A stretch of DNA of 64,000 nucleotides. It comes from Marinobacter salarius (lineage in GTDB: Bacteria > Pseudomonadota > Gammaproteobacteria > Pseudomonadales > Oleiphilaceae). A model generated the notes under the pieces. It was given only the letters and a program-made list of their open reading frames with translations, was not told where the DNA came from and searched no databases. This document shows positions 1-7,958 of this stretch, piece after piece. Location: the NCBI RefSeq assembly GCF_032922745.1, contig NZ_CP136693.1:2666001-2730000 (forward strand), given 5' to 3'. A program made the translations under genes and the position numbers. Within the stretch, counting starts at the first letter, position 1. Every line of letters begins with the position of its first letter.

Positions 1-1
1 C

Positions 2-565
2 GGTTCCATCTGCACCACCCGTATCGTGGCCGGCATTGGCGTGCCTCAGATCACCGCCGTGTCCAATGTGGCAGCCGCCTTGAAAGACCGTGGCGTGCCC
101 TTGATCGCGGATGGTGGCGTTCGCTTCTCTGGCGATATTTCCAAGGCCATTGCAGCCGGAGCCTACAGTGTCATGATTGGCAGCCTGCTGGCCGGTACTG
201 ACGAAGCGCCGGGCGAGGTTGAGCTATATCAGGGGCGCAGCTACAAGGCATACCGCGGCATGGGGTCCATTGGTGCCATGGGTCAGGGCTCCAGCGACCG
301 TTACTTCCAGGACGCCAGCAAAGGCATCGAAAAGCTGGTGCCGGAAGGCATTGAAGGTCGCGTTGCCTGCAAGGGCCCAATGCGGAATATTGTGCACCAG
401 TTAATGGGCGGTTTGCGGGCTTCCATGGGTTACACCGGCAGTGCCACCATGGAAGAAATGCGCACCAAGCCTGAATTCGTCCGCATCACCAATGCGGGCA
501 TGCGTGAGAGCCACGTCCACGACGTGACCATCACCAAAGAAGCACCTAACTACCGTATCGGCTGA
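2..565 (+). CDS. guaB: IMP dehydrogenase, C-terminal part (cut by window edge)
   Basis: Oxidises IMP to XMP with NAD+, the committed step of GMP synthesis in the cytosol. The frame is open from base 2 and begins inside the IMPDH signature GSICTTR, so the catalytic cysteine is present (codon at bases 11-13). Downstream are the MGSMGAM-like loop (MGSIGAM) and the flap Arg-Tyr pair in SSDRYFQ. About 188 of the usual ~488 residues are visible; the missing N-terminus is simply outside the window. It is followed after 65 bases, with a terminator hairpin in between, by guaA, the next enzyme of the pathway. Confidence 0.97.
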   Translation, partial: GSICTTRIVAGIGVPQITAVSNVAAALKDRGVPLIADGGVRFSGDISKAIAAGAYSVMIGSLLAGTDEAPGEVELYQGRSYKAYRGMGSIGAMGQGSSDRYFQDASKGIEKLVPEGIEGRVACKGPMRNIVHQLMGGLRASMGYTGSATMEEMRTKPEFVRITNAGMRESHVHDVTITKEAPNYRIG

Positions 566-580
566 CCATTGTCGATTCAG

Positions 581-615
581 GCGCGGCTCATCCAGTGAGC
601 CGCGCTTTTTCTTTC
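581..615 (+). terminator. Intrinsic terminator/attenuator between guaB and guaA
   Basis: A perfect 10-bp inverted repeat (GCGCGGCTCA at 581-590 and TGAGCCGCGC at 596-605) with a 5-base loop is followed directly by TTTTTCTTTCT. It lies after the guaB stop and ends 16 bases before the guaA start. It should end or attenuate guaB transcription, so guaA would depend on read-through or on a promoter I cannot place. Confidence 0.8.
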
Positions 616-630
616 TGCTCCGAGGATTTC

Positions 631-2208
631 ATGGCCCACAACATCCACGATCACCGCATTCTGATTCTCGATTTCGGTTCCCAGTATACCCAGCTGATCG
701 CGCGCCGCGTTCGGGAAATTGGGGTCTATTGTGAGATCAAGGCCTTTGATATTACCGATGAGGAACTGAAAGAGTTCAATCCCAAAGGCATCATTCTCGC
801 GGGCGGTCCAGAGTCAGTGACTCAACTGGGCGGCCCCCGGGCGCCGGAAGGCCTGTTCGAAAAAGGGATTCCGGTTCTGGGCATTTGTTATGGCATGCAG
901 ACCATGGCCGAGCAACTGGGTGGCCGTGTTGCCAGTTCCGAGAAGCGGGAATTCGGCTATGCCCAGGTCAAGGTGCGTGCCAAGGGACCTTTGCTGAAAG
1001 ACATTACAGACCACCTCACGGCAACCGGCGATTCGTTGCTGGACGTGTGGATGAGCCATGGCGACAAGGTTGTGGTGATGCCGGACGGCTTCGAGCTGCT
1101 GGCGTCGACGGAGAGCGCGCCGATTTCGGCGATGCAGGATACGTCGCGTAACCTCTACGGCGTCCAGTTCCACCCGGAAGTGACCCATACCCTGCAGGGC
1201 AAGCGCATCCTCGAGCACTTCATTCTCAACATCTGCCAGTGCGAGGCTCTGTGGACGCCAGCCAAGATCGTTGACGATGCGGTAGAACAGATCCGTAATC
1301 AGGTGGGCAGTGGCAAGGTGCTTCTGGGGCTGTCTGGTGGTGTGGATTCTTCCGTTACCGCCGCGCTGCTTCACAAAGCCATCGGCGACCAGTTGACCTG
1401 TGTATTCGTGGACAACGGCCTGCTACGCCTGAACGAAGGCGACCAGGTGATGGATATGTTCGCCAGCAATATGGGTGTTAAGGTCATTCGGGTCGATGCC
1501 GAAGACTTGTTCCTGTCCAAGCTGAAGGGTGTCGATGATCCCGAGCAGAAGCGCAAGATCATAGGCAACACCTTTATTGATGTGTTCGACGAAGAAGCGG
1601 CCAACATCCGCGATGTGAACTGGCTGGCCCAGGGCACTATCTACCCGGATGTCATCGAATCCGCAGCCTCCAAGACCGGTAAGGCCCATGTCATAAAGTC
1701 CCACCATAATGTGGGCGGCCTGCCGGAAACCATGAAAATGAAACTGGTGGAGCCACTGCGGGAGCTGTTCAAGGACGAGGTTCGCCGTATTGGCCTGGAG
1801 CTTGGTCTGCCTTACGACATGGTGTATCGCCACCCGTTCCCAGGTCCAGGCCTGGGCGTGCGGATTCTGGGTGAAGTGAAGAAGGAATACGCCGAAATCC
1901 TTCGTCGGGCTGACGCTATTTTCCTGGAAGAGTTGCACCGTGCTGACTTTTACCACAAGACCAGTCAGGCATTTGCGGTCTTCCTGCCCGTCAAATCGGT
2001 TGGAGTGGTAGGAGACGCACGCCGCTATGAATACGTAGTGGCATTGCGTGCGGTGGAAACCATCGATTTCATGACGGCGCGCTGGGCACACCTACCGTAC
2101 GATCTGCTGGAAACGGTATCCAATCGCATCATCAATGAAATTGAAGGTGTGTCCCGGGTAACCTACGACGTTTCCTCCAAACCGCCGGCAACCATCGAGT
2201 GGGAGTGA
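631..2208 (+). CDS. guaA: GMP synthase (glutamine-hydrolysing)
   Basis: Converts XMP to GMP using glutamine and ATP. The N-terminal class I amidotransferase domain has catalytic Cys86 in GICYGMQ and His-Glu in FHPEVTH. The central ATP pyrophosphatase has the P-loop GLSGGVDSS, and the C-terminal dimerisation domain ends SSKPPATIEWE. Starting at ATG 631, which has CGAGGA upstream, gives 525 residues, the same length as the E. coli enzyme. A longer open frame reaches back to 595, but that would place the start inside the terminator hairpin. It forms a guaB-guaA pair with the upstream gene. Confidence 0.98.
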   Translation: MAHNIHDHRILILDFGSQYTQLIARRVREIGVYCEIKAFDITDEELKEFNPKGIILAGGPESVTQLGGPRAPEGLFEKGIPVLGICYGMQTMAEQLGGRVASSEKREFGYAQVKVRAKGPLLKDITDHLTATGDSLLDVWMSHGDKVVVMPDGFELLASTESAPISAMQDTSRNLYGVQFHPEVTHTLQGKRILEHFILNICQCEALWTPAKIVDDAVEQIRNQVGSGKVLLGLSGGVDSSVTAALLHKAIGDQLTCVFVDNGLLRLNEGDQVMDMFASNMGVKVIRVDAEDLFLSKLKGVDDPEQKRKIIGNTFIDVFDEEAANIRDVNWLAQGTIYPDVIESAASKTGKAHVIKSHHNVGGLPETMKMKLVEPLRELFKDEVRRIGLELGLPYDMVYRHPFPGPGLGVRILGEVKKEYAEILRRADAIFLEELHRADFYHKTSQAFAVFLPVKSVGVVGDARRYEYVVALRAVETIDFMTARWAHLPYDLLETVSNRIINEIEGVSRVTYDVSSKPPATIEWE

Positions 2209-2229
2209 CCGGTGTGCAGGTTGGGTCGG

Positions 2230-3441
2230 TCAGTTAATCCTGACCAATCCGACCTGATTGGTGCTGCTTTGATGGATTAGCAGGTTTTCTTCCTCAGTCA
2301 CCCAGACATTACGAATGATCCCAACTCCCGAGGGAATGGCCCAGCTTTGAAAGGTCTCGGCTTTCGGGTCGAATCTGACGAGCGCATCAGGTCGCATGCC
2401 CGATTCGTTGTACCAGATAATGTCGTCGATAACGGCCAATGCGTAAGGATGAGAGTCCGGGCCACTGGGAGAATCCCATTCAGTGATTGCGCCGGTATCC
2501 GGATTCAGTCGGCCGATTTTTCCCCTCGTTGAATTGACGTACCAGACGTTGCCTTGGCTATCCAGGTCAAGCCGACGTACTCGGGTTCGTTTATCCGGCA
2601 GGTTGTAATAACGGACCTCCATAGTGTTCGGATCCATGGCGCCGATCTTGTTCGTGCCATTGTAGGCAATCCAAACGGTGCCGCTGGAATCTACCTTGAT
2701 TCCATAGGGCCTTGCTTCGGTATTCACTTCCTTCAACATGCCGGTGTCGGGATCCAGTCGGCCCAGCATGGCCGCGTGCTGAGCCGTGAAATACAGGTTG
2801 CCGTTGGGGTGAAATACAGCAGAGTGAGGGTCTTTGGCCTGCGTTTCATATTCAGTGATATTTCCGGTGTCCGGATTAAGCTTTCCAATGGTGGCATTAC
2901 TGTTTCCGGTGTACCAGATGTTGCCATCCTCATCAGGGACAATGGAGTGTGGCCGGGCTGATGGCGGTAAATTGTATTCTTTCATTTCGCCAGTATCCGG
3001 GTTCAGTTTTCCAACCAGGCTTGCCCACATACCTGTCCACCAGATAGAGCCGTCTGGTGCTTCAATCGGGTCCCGAGTGCGTTGCCCAAGGGTAGGTGTT
3101 GTCCATTCAGTAATCTCAATGTCGACATTTCCCGGAACCAGAGTTGGTCGCCTGCCGGGGTCTTCCGGAAAGTGTTGGGCCAGATAATTGGCGACCCTGG
3201 TGGCCTGCTCATCTTGCAGGTCAATCATGGTGGAGAAAACCCGTCGCCACTCTTCAGGTGAGCTGTAACCAGCTGAGCGTTTGATGGTGGAGACGCCATG
3301 GCAGGCTGTGCAGGCGTTCTCGACCAATGCTTTGCCGGCACCTTCGGGTAGTGAAGATTGCGAATTGTTTTGCGCAAGGGAAGCTTGCGTGGTGCCGAGC
3401 AGAAGAACGGCTGCAACTGTCAGGGATGCAGGTAGGCTCAT
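2230..3441 (-). CDS. Periplasmic c-type cytochrome / Vgb-like beta-propeller protein
   Basis: The start is taken at ATG 3441, with AGGAG eight bases upstream; an ATG six codons earlier is possible. The protein has 403 residues: a Sec signal peptide (about 1-23), one haem-c motif CTACH at residues 44-48 in a small cytochrome-like domain, then about six blades of a propeller. Blade signatures such as GKLNPDTG, GRLDPDTG and GAMDPNT recur. The blade pattern matches virginiamycin B lyase (Vgb) and SMP-30/NHL-type propellers. The haem suggests an oxidoreductase or electron-transfer role in the periplasm rather than antibiotic inactivation. It is convergent with guaA and alone in its transcription unit. 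The substrate is unknown. Confidence 0.75.
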   Translation of the reverse strand: MSLPASLTVAAVLLLGTTQASLAQNNSQSSLPEGAGKALVENACTACHGVSTIKRSAGYSSPEEWRRVFSTMIDLQDEQATRVANYLAQHFPEDPGRRPTLVPGNVDIEITEWTTPTLGQRTRDPIEAPDGSIWWTGMWASLVGKLNPDTGEMKEYNLPPSARPHSIVPDEDGNIWYTGNSNATIGKLNPDTGNITEYETQAKDPHSAVFHPNGNLYFTAQHAAMLGRLDPDTGMLKEVNTEARPYGIKVDSSGTVWIAYNGTNKIGAMDPNTMEVRYYNLPDKRTRVRRLDLDSQGNVWYVNSTRGKIGRLNPDTGAITEWDSPSGPDSHPYALAVIDDIIWYNESGMRPDALVRFDPKAETFQSWAIPSGVGIIRNVWVTEEENLLIHQSSTNQVGLVRIN

Positions 3442-3789
3442 GGGAACGACTCCTGTCATTCGGAAAGACCTTTATTGTAATCGTACGTCACCATGTCATG
3501 GACACTGTGAGGTAATCAAAGTTCCGGTTTGGCGTGCTTTTACCCTAAGGTAAATGCCAGGCCGATGATGAGAGCTGCTGAATTGGCGGAATTTCAGGTA
3601 TTCGCGCACTCGTTTCCAACTTTGGTAATATGTTGCCTGGTTGATGATGGTACCAATTATGCCGCCTCAGATATTGTTGCAGCACTCTTTAATCATCCCT
3701 CAATAAACCTTTTGTTTTAATAAGTTGCATACCCCGTTTTATTGAACGTTGACGTGGCGAATAGGGGTTCTGTGACCTGGGCAGGCATT
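3442..3789. other. Intergenic region without a supported gene
   Basis: This divergent gap separates the propeller gene and tadA and is AT-richer than its surroundings. It contains a short perfect inverted repeat (TTTACC, CTAA, GGTAAA at 3539-3554) that could be a regulator site. A 63-codon open frame at 3529-3720 has no family resemblance or convincing ribosome site, so it is not called. Promoters for both neighbours must lie here, but I see no strong consensus. Confidence 0.5.
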
Positions 3790-4290
3790 ATGGCTGGCAC
3801 TGATGATGATCATTCCTGGATGAAGCGTGCGCTGCAGTTGGCTGGTCAGGCGGCAGCCGCTGGTGAGGTGCCGGTTGGTGCAGTGGTCGTGTTGGATGGA
3901 CGGGAAATTGGAGCTGGCTATAATGCTCCGATCAGTGGATGCGACCCCACAGCTCATGCTGAAATACGTGCCCTGCGGGACGCGGCAAGGCGCGCGGGCA
4001 ATTACCGGTTGCCGGGTGCCACGCTTTACGTCACCCTTGAGCCGTGCACCATGTGTGTGGGCGCTATTGTGCATAGCCGTGTCAGTCGTCTTGTATACGG
4101 TGCTTCGGAACCGAAAGCGGGCGCTGTTGAATCCGCCCGGAGGACGCTGGAAGAGGAACACCTGAATTGGCGTGTGGAATCTGTCGGTGGTGTTCTTGCG
4201 GGGCCATGTAGTGAGATTATCAGTGATTTTTTCGCGCGGAGACGAACAGACATCCGCCGCAGAAGACAATTGTTTTCAGGGAAGGAGTGA
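3790..4290 (+). CDS. tadA: tRNA-specific adenosine deaminase
   Basis: Deaminates A34 of tRNA-Arg(ACG) to inosine. The zinc site is complete: His56 and Glu58 in TAHAEI, and Cys86 and Cys89 in EPCTMC. Starting at ATG 3790 gives 166 residues, matching E. coli TadA (167). The frame is open upstream to a TTG at 3742, but those residues do not resemble the family. The C-terminus is rich in arginine, as is usual. The galE start follows nine bases after the stop, and its ribosome site lies in the tadA end, so the two are probably co-transcribed. Confidence 0.95.
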   Translation: MAGTDDDHSWMKRALQLAGQAAAAGEVPVGAVVVLDGREIGAGYNAPISGCDPTAHAEIRALRDAARRAGNYRLPGATLYVTLEPCTMCVGAIVHSRVSRLVYGASEPKAGAVESARRTLEEEHLNWRVESVGGVLAGPCSEIISDFFARRRTDIRRRRQLFSGKE

Positions 4291-4299
4291 CGATCGATC

Positions 4300-5283
4300 A
4301 TGAAAGTTCTGGTAACCGGCGGAGCCGGCTATATAGGTAGTCATGTCGTAAGGCAGTTGGGCGAAGCCGGACACGACATTGTCATTTTCGATAACCTGTC
4401 CACCGGTTACCGCTGGGCGGTCACCTGTGGCGAGCTGGTGGTCGGAGATCTCGGCGATGAACAGGCCATTGCGGACCTTTTCAGCCAGCACCGCTTTGAA
4501 GCCGTGCTGCATTTCGCCGCCAATATCGTGGTGCCGGAATCGGTGGAGAATCCCCTCAAGTACTACCGCAACAATACCCGTAACACGCTGAATCTTCTGA
4601 AGGCCGTCGAAGATAACCAGGTGCCCTACATGGTGTTTTCATCCACGGCTGCCGTCTACGGTATGCCAGAGGAAACGGTACTGACGGAAGATCTACCGCT
4701 TGCTCCGATCAATCCCTATGGCGCCTCCAAGATGATGAGCGAGCGGATGATCATGGATCTGGCTGCCGCATCGTCCCTCAATTACGTGATCCTGCGTTAC
4801 TTCAACGTAGCTGGGGCCAATCCTGAAGGTTTGCTGGGGCAGGCAACACCTGAAGCTACGCACCTGATCAAGGTTGCGTGTGAATGTGTGACGGGCAAGC
4901 GCGATGGTATGAGCGTGTTTGGCACCGACTATGACACCCGTGATGGCACCTGCATCCGCGACTACATCCACGTGGAAGACCTGGCCAAGGCTCATGTGAT
5001 GGCGTTGGACTACATGGCCGGTGGTGGTGAGTCGCGAGTGTTGAACTGCGGCTACGGGCGTGGGTTTACCGTCCGCGAAGTTATTGATGTCGTCAAGCGC
5101 CAGTCAGGCAACGACTTTCCGGTGCAGGAAACCGGCCGTCGGGCAGGGGACCCAGCCGCGCTGATGGCGGACAACTCGCGAATCAAAAAGGTACTGGGCT
5201 GGCAGCCGGATTACGATGACCTGGATACCATCGTCGGCACAGCCCTGACCTGGGAAAAGATCTGGCAGGATAAGCAAGCCTGA
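4300..5283 (+). CDS. galE: UDP-glucose 4-epimerase
   Basis: Interconverts UDP-glucose and UDP-galactose. It is an extended short-chain dehydrogenase of 327 residues with the NAD-binding motif GGAGYIGSH at the N-terminus, the catalytic Ser in SSTAAVYG (about 115) and Tyr140/Lys144 in YGASK. AAGGAG at the tadA end supplies the ribosome site. With ugd 50 bases downstream and galU at 41 kb it forms the UDP-sugar supply for envelope polysaccharides. The annotation is standard, although closely related 4-epimerases acting on other UDP-sugars cannot be excluded. Confidence 0.93.
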   Translation: MKVLVTGGAGYIGSHVVRQLGEAGHDIVIFDNLSTGYRWAVTCGELVVGDLGDEQAIADLFSQHRFEAVLHFAANIVVPESVENPLKYYRNNTRNTLNLLKAVEDNQVPYMVFSSTAAVYGMPEETVLTEDLPLAPINPYGASKMMSERMIMDLAAASSLNYVILRYFNVAGANPEGLLGQATPEATHLIKVACECVTGKRDGMSVFGTDYDTRDGTCIRDYIHVEDLAKAHVMALDYMAGGGESRVLNCGYGRGFTVREVIDVVKRQSGNDFPVQETGRRAGDPAALMADNSRIKKVLGWQPDYDDLDTIVGTALTWEKIWQDKQA

Positions 5284-5333
5284 GGCTGCTTGTCCCCATG
5301 CTTTAAACAAATTCAATTTCAGGGTTTTGACGG

Positions 5334-6677
5334 ATGAAAATTACTATTTTCGGGACTGGATACGTCGGGCTTGTGACGGGTGCATGTCTGGCCGACGTGG
5401 GCCACCATGTTCTATGCATGGATGTGGATCAGGGCAAGATCGATAAGCTGAAAAACGGTCATATCCCCATTTATGAGCCTGGCCTCGAGTCCATCGTAAA
5501 GCATACCGTTGAGGCCGGCCGTCTGGCGTTCACCACCGATACCAAAGAAGCCGTAGCTCACGGTGTGCTGCAGTTCATTGCAGTGGGTACGCCGCCGGAT
5601 GAAGACGGTTCAGCCGACCTGCAGTATGTGACGGCCGTGGCGCGCGCCATCGGACAGTACATGGACGAGTACAAAGTGGTTGTGGACAAGTCTACTGTGC
5701 CGGTTGGTACCGGAGACAGGGTTAAGGCTGCGGTGCGCTCCGAGTTGGACAAGCGCGGGTTAGAGCTCGAATTCGATGTGGTGTCCAATCCCGAGTTTCT
5801 GAAGGAAGGGGCGGCCATCACCGATTTCATGAAGCCCGACCGCATCATCGTTGGCACCGACAGTGAGCGGGCCAAGGAGGTGCTGCACGAGGTCTACTAC
5901 CCATTCAATCGTAGCCACGACCGCATGATCTTCATGGACATCCGGTCTGCGGAACTGACCAAGTATGCAGCCAACTCCATGCTGGCCACCAAGATCAGCT
6001 TCATGAACGAGATAGCCAACCTGGCGGAGCGCCTCGGTGCCGATATCGAGAACGTTCGCCGGGGTATCGGTTCTGACCCCCGCATCGGCTACCACTTCAT
6101 TTATCCCGGTTGCGGTTATGGCGGCTCCTGTTTCCCGAAAGACGTACAGGCGCTGACCCGCACAGCCAGGGACTGTGACTACGATTCCCGCCTGCTGAAC
6201 GCCGTGGAAGCCGTGAACAACGCCCAGAAGCATGTGTTGTTCGACAAGATCAGTCATTACTTCAATGGCAACCTGAAGGGTAAGGTGGTCGGAATCTGGG
6301 GGTTGGCATTCAAGCCCAACACCGACGATATGCGTGAAGCCTCGTCCCGTGCCCTGATGCAGGATCTCTGGAATGCCGGTGCGAGTGTGCAGGCCTTCGA
6401 TCCTGAAGCGATGGAAGAGACCCAGCGTATCTTCGGCGACCAGCCTGGGCTGACTCTATGCGGAACCAAGGAGCAGGCGCTGAAAGGCGCGGATGTATTG
6501 GCCATCTGCACCGAGTGGAAGGAGTTCCGGTCACCGGACTTTGCAGCCATCGCCGCGACGATTAAAGAGCCTGTGGTCTTTGACGGACGTAACCTGTATG
6601 AACCCGACATGCTCGAGCGCCACGGTATGATCTACTACGCCATTGGCCGTGGCAGGAATCAGTTCCACGGAGGTTGA
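5334..6677 (+). CDS. ugd: UDP-glucose 6-dehydrogenase
   Basis: Oxidises UDP-glucose to UDP-glucuronate with two NAD+. The 447 residues show the Rossmann motif GTGYVG near the N-terminus, the catalytic Cys266 in GYGGSCFPKD and the C-terminal UDP-binding domain (GLAFKPNTDDMREASS). It lies downstream of galE on the same strand. Its product is the substrate of the UDP-glucuronate 4-epimerase-like gene at 27 kb, so glucuronate or galacturonate is probably used in a surface polysaccharide. The HIT gene starts two bases after the stop. Confidence 0.96.
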   Translation: MKITIFGTGYVGLVTGACLADVGHHVLCMDVDQGKIDKLKNGHIPIYEPGLESIVKHTVEAGRLAFTTDTKEAVAHGVLQFIAVGTPPDEDGSADLQYVTAVARAIGQYMDEYKVVVDKSTVPVGTGDRVKAAVRSELDKRGLELEFDVVSNPEFLKEGAAITDFMKPDRIIVGTDSERAKEVLHEVYYPFNRSHDRMIFMDIRSAELTKYAANSMLATKISFMNEIANLAERLGADIENVRRGIGSDPRIGYHFIYPGCGYGGSCFPKDVQALTRTARDCDYDSRLLNAVEAVNNAQKHVLFDKISHYFNGNLKGKVVGIWGLAFKPNTDDMREASSRALMQDLWNAGASVQAFDPEAMEETQRIFGDQPGLTLCGTKEQALKGADVLAICTEWKEFRSPDFAAIAATIKEPVVFDGRNLYEPDMLERHGMIYYAIGRGRNQFHGG

Positions 6678-6678
6678 T

Positions 6679-7119
6679 ATGAGTGGGGCGGAGTCGCCGT
6701 TTGTCCTGCACGAGCGTCTGGAAGCTGACACAGTCAGCCTCGGACAGAGCAAGCTGTGTGAAATTCGGCTGATGAACGACAGCAACTGGCCCTGGATCCT
6801 TCTGGTGCCCAGGGTTGATGGCGTGCGGGAGATCTATCAGCTGGCTCCGGAGCAACAGCGGCAGCTGCTGGCGGAATCGTCCCTTCTTGGGGAGGGCATG
6901 ATGGAATTGTTCGGTGGGGATAAGCTCAATGTTGCGGCGTTGGGTAACATGGTGCCGCAACTTCACCTTCATCATATCGTGCGTTTTGAAGGCGATTCCG
7001 CCTGGCCTGGTCCTGTCTGGGGCAAGCTTCCGCCGAAGCCCTACAGTGTCAGCGACCTGGCCAGAATAAGCGAACAACTGAAGCCGTTGCTGGGCCGGCT
7101 TTCGCAAATAGTGGCGTAG
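6679..7119 (+). CDS. HIT-family (histidine triad) nucleotide hydrolase/transferase
   Basis: A 146-residue member of the HIT superfamily, cytosolic enzymes that cleave nucleotide phosphoramidates or dinucleotides. The triad region reads QLHLHHIVR (His96, His98, His99), so the third histidine is shifted by one residue from the usual HxHxH. This variant is one I associate with a proteobacterial subfamily. The start at ATG 6679 follows CGGAGG, and the longer frame from 6643 overlaps ugd without reason. The one-base gap to ugd means co-transcription, and its substrate could be a nucleotide by-product of UDP-sugar metabolism (inference). Confidence 0.85.
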   Translation: MSGAESPFVLHERLEADTVSLGQSKLCEIRLMNDSNWPWILLVPRVDGVREIYQLAPEQQRQLLAESSLLGEGMMELFGGDKLNVAALGNMVPQLHLHHIVRFEGDSAWPGPVWGKLPPKPYSVSDLARISEQLKPLLGRLSQIVA

Positions 7120-7146
7120 CAATCTCCTCCGCCAAAGCCGAGTGGC

Positions 7147-7776
7147 TTAGCGTTTATGCCGAGCGATGGTGCGTGATCCAACCAGGATCATCCTGAGCTC
7201 GGTTTTCAGTTTGTCCTTCAAGGCTTCCTTTTCCGGTGGTGTTGCGTCAAGCGCCTCGGCGCCCTGATTGAACACCAGTGTCACCATGGCGTCCGCCACC
7301 AGTTTCGAGTCTGATAGGGGGCGATTCTCTTCATCCGCGATACGGGCCAGATCTGCCGCCAGTTCGGTCACAAAGTGGTCGATTTCAGCCTTGATGGCAG
7401 TGCGGAAGGGTTTTGATACCCCGGTGCTTTCCCGCAGCATCAGACGAAACAGGTTGGAGTTGTTGCCAAGATACTCCATGAAGGTATCCACTGACGTGCT
7501 GATGGCGCTGCCGTTCCGTGCAATTCGCTTGCGTGCCTGGCGCATAAGCTGCCGCAGGGCGACACCGCCTTCATCCACCAGGGCAAGCCCCAGCTCGTCG
7601 AGTTCGGAAAAGTGCCGGTAGAAAGATGTCGGCGCAATGCCAGCTTCCCTTGCCACTTCCCGCAGGCTCAGGCTGCCGAAGCCCCGGTCCGCGCTTAGTT
7701 GAGCAAGGGCAGCATCCATCAGGGCACGGCGAGTGCGGAGTTTCTGTTCGGCTCGGGCTGACAAGGGCGGCTCCAT
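7147..7776 (-). CDS. fabR: TetR-family repressor of unsaturated fatty acid synthesis
   Basis: A 209-residue TetR regulator whose N-terminal helix-turn-helix (SLREVAREAGIAPTSFYRHF) and following LDELGLALVDEGG match E. coli FabR closely along their length. FabR represses fabA/fabB-type genes in response to the acyl pool. The C-terminal ligand domain is also collinear with FabR. It is transcribed away from aspS, so the gap 7777-7958 carries both promoters. Target genes are not in this window. The fabR name rests on sequence resemblance only; DesT-like function is the alternative. Confidence 0.85.
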   Translation of the reverse strand: MEPPLSARAEQKLRTRRALMDAALAQLSADRGFGSLSLREVAREAGIAPTSFYRHFSELDELGLALVDEGGVALRQLMRQARKRIARNGSAISTSVDTFMEYLGNNSNLFRLMLRESTGVSKPFRTAIKAEIDHFVTELAADLARIADEENRPLSDSKLVADAMVTLVFNQGAEALDATPPEKEALKDKLKTELRMILVGSRTIARHKR

Positions 7777-7851
7777 AGGGCGGTAAATAGGGCGGCAAAT
7801 CGGCCCATTCTAGCGGCCAAACGTTTTACCGTCACCCACGGTGATGGAAGC

Positions 7852-7880
7852 CTGATTTTCCCGTTCATTGTGTTTATAAT
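7852..7880 (+). promoter_or_regulatory. Candidate sigma-70 promoter for aspS
   Basis: A perfect TATAAT at 7875-7880 lies about 79 bases before the aspS start. The hexamer 17 bases upstream (CTGATT) matches the -35 consensus poorly, so this is a weak call based mainly on the -10 box. Confidence 0.35.
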
Positions 7881-7958
7881 AGGCCGCTTTTGCAGTAGGG
7901 TCCGCCAGAACCATTTTTGCAAACTTTTACGCACACATCAGATACAACGGGAACCGGT

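Noticed and set aside
3529..3720. 63-codon frame upstream of tadA
   Set aside because: No ribosome site and no recognisable sequence; chance frame in an AT-rich gap.
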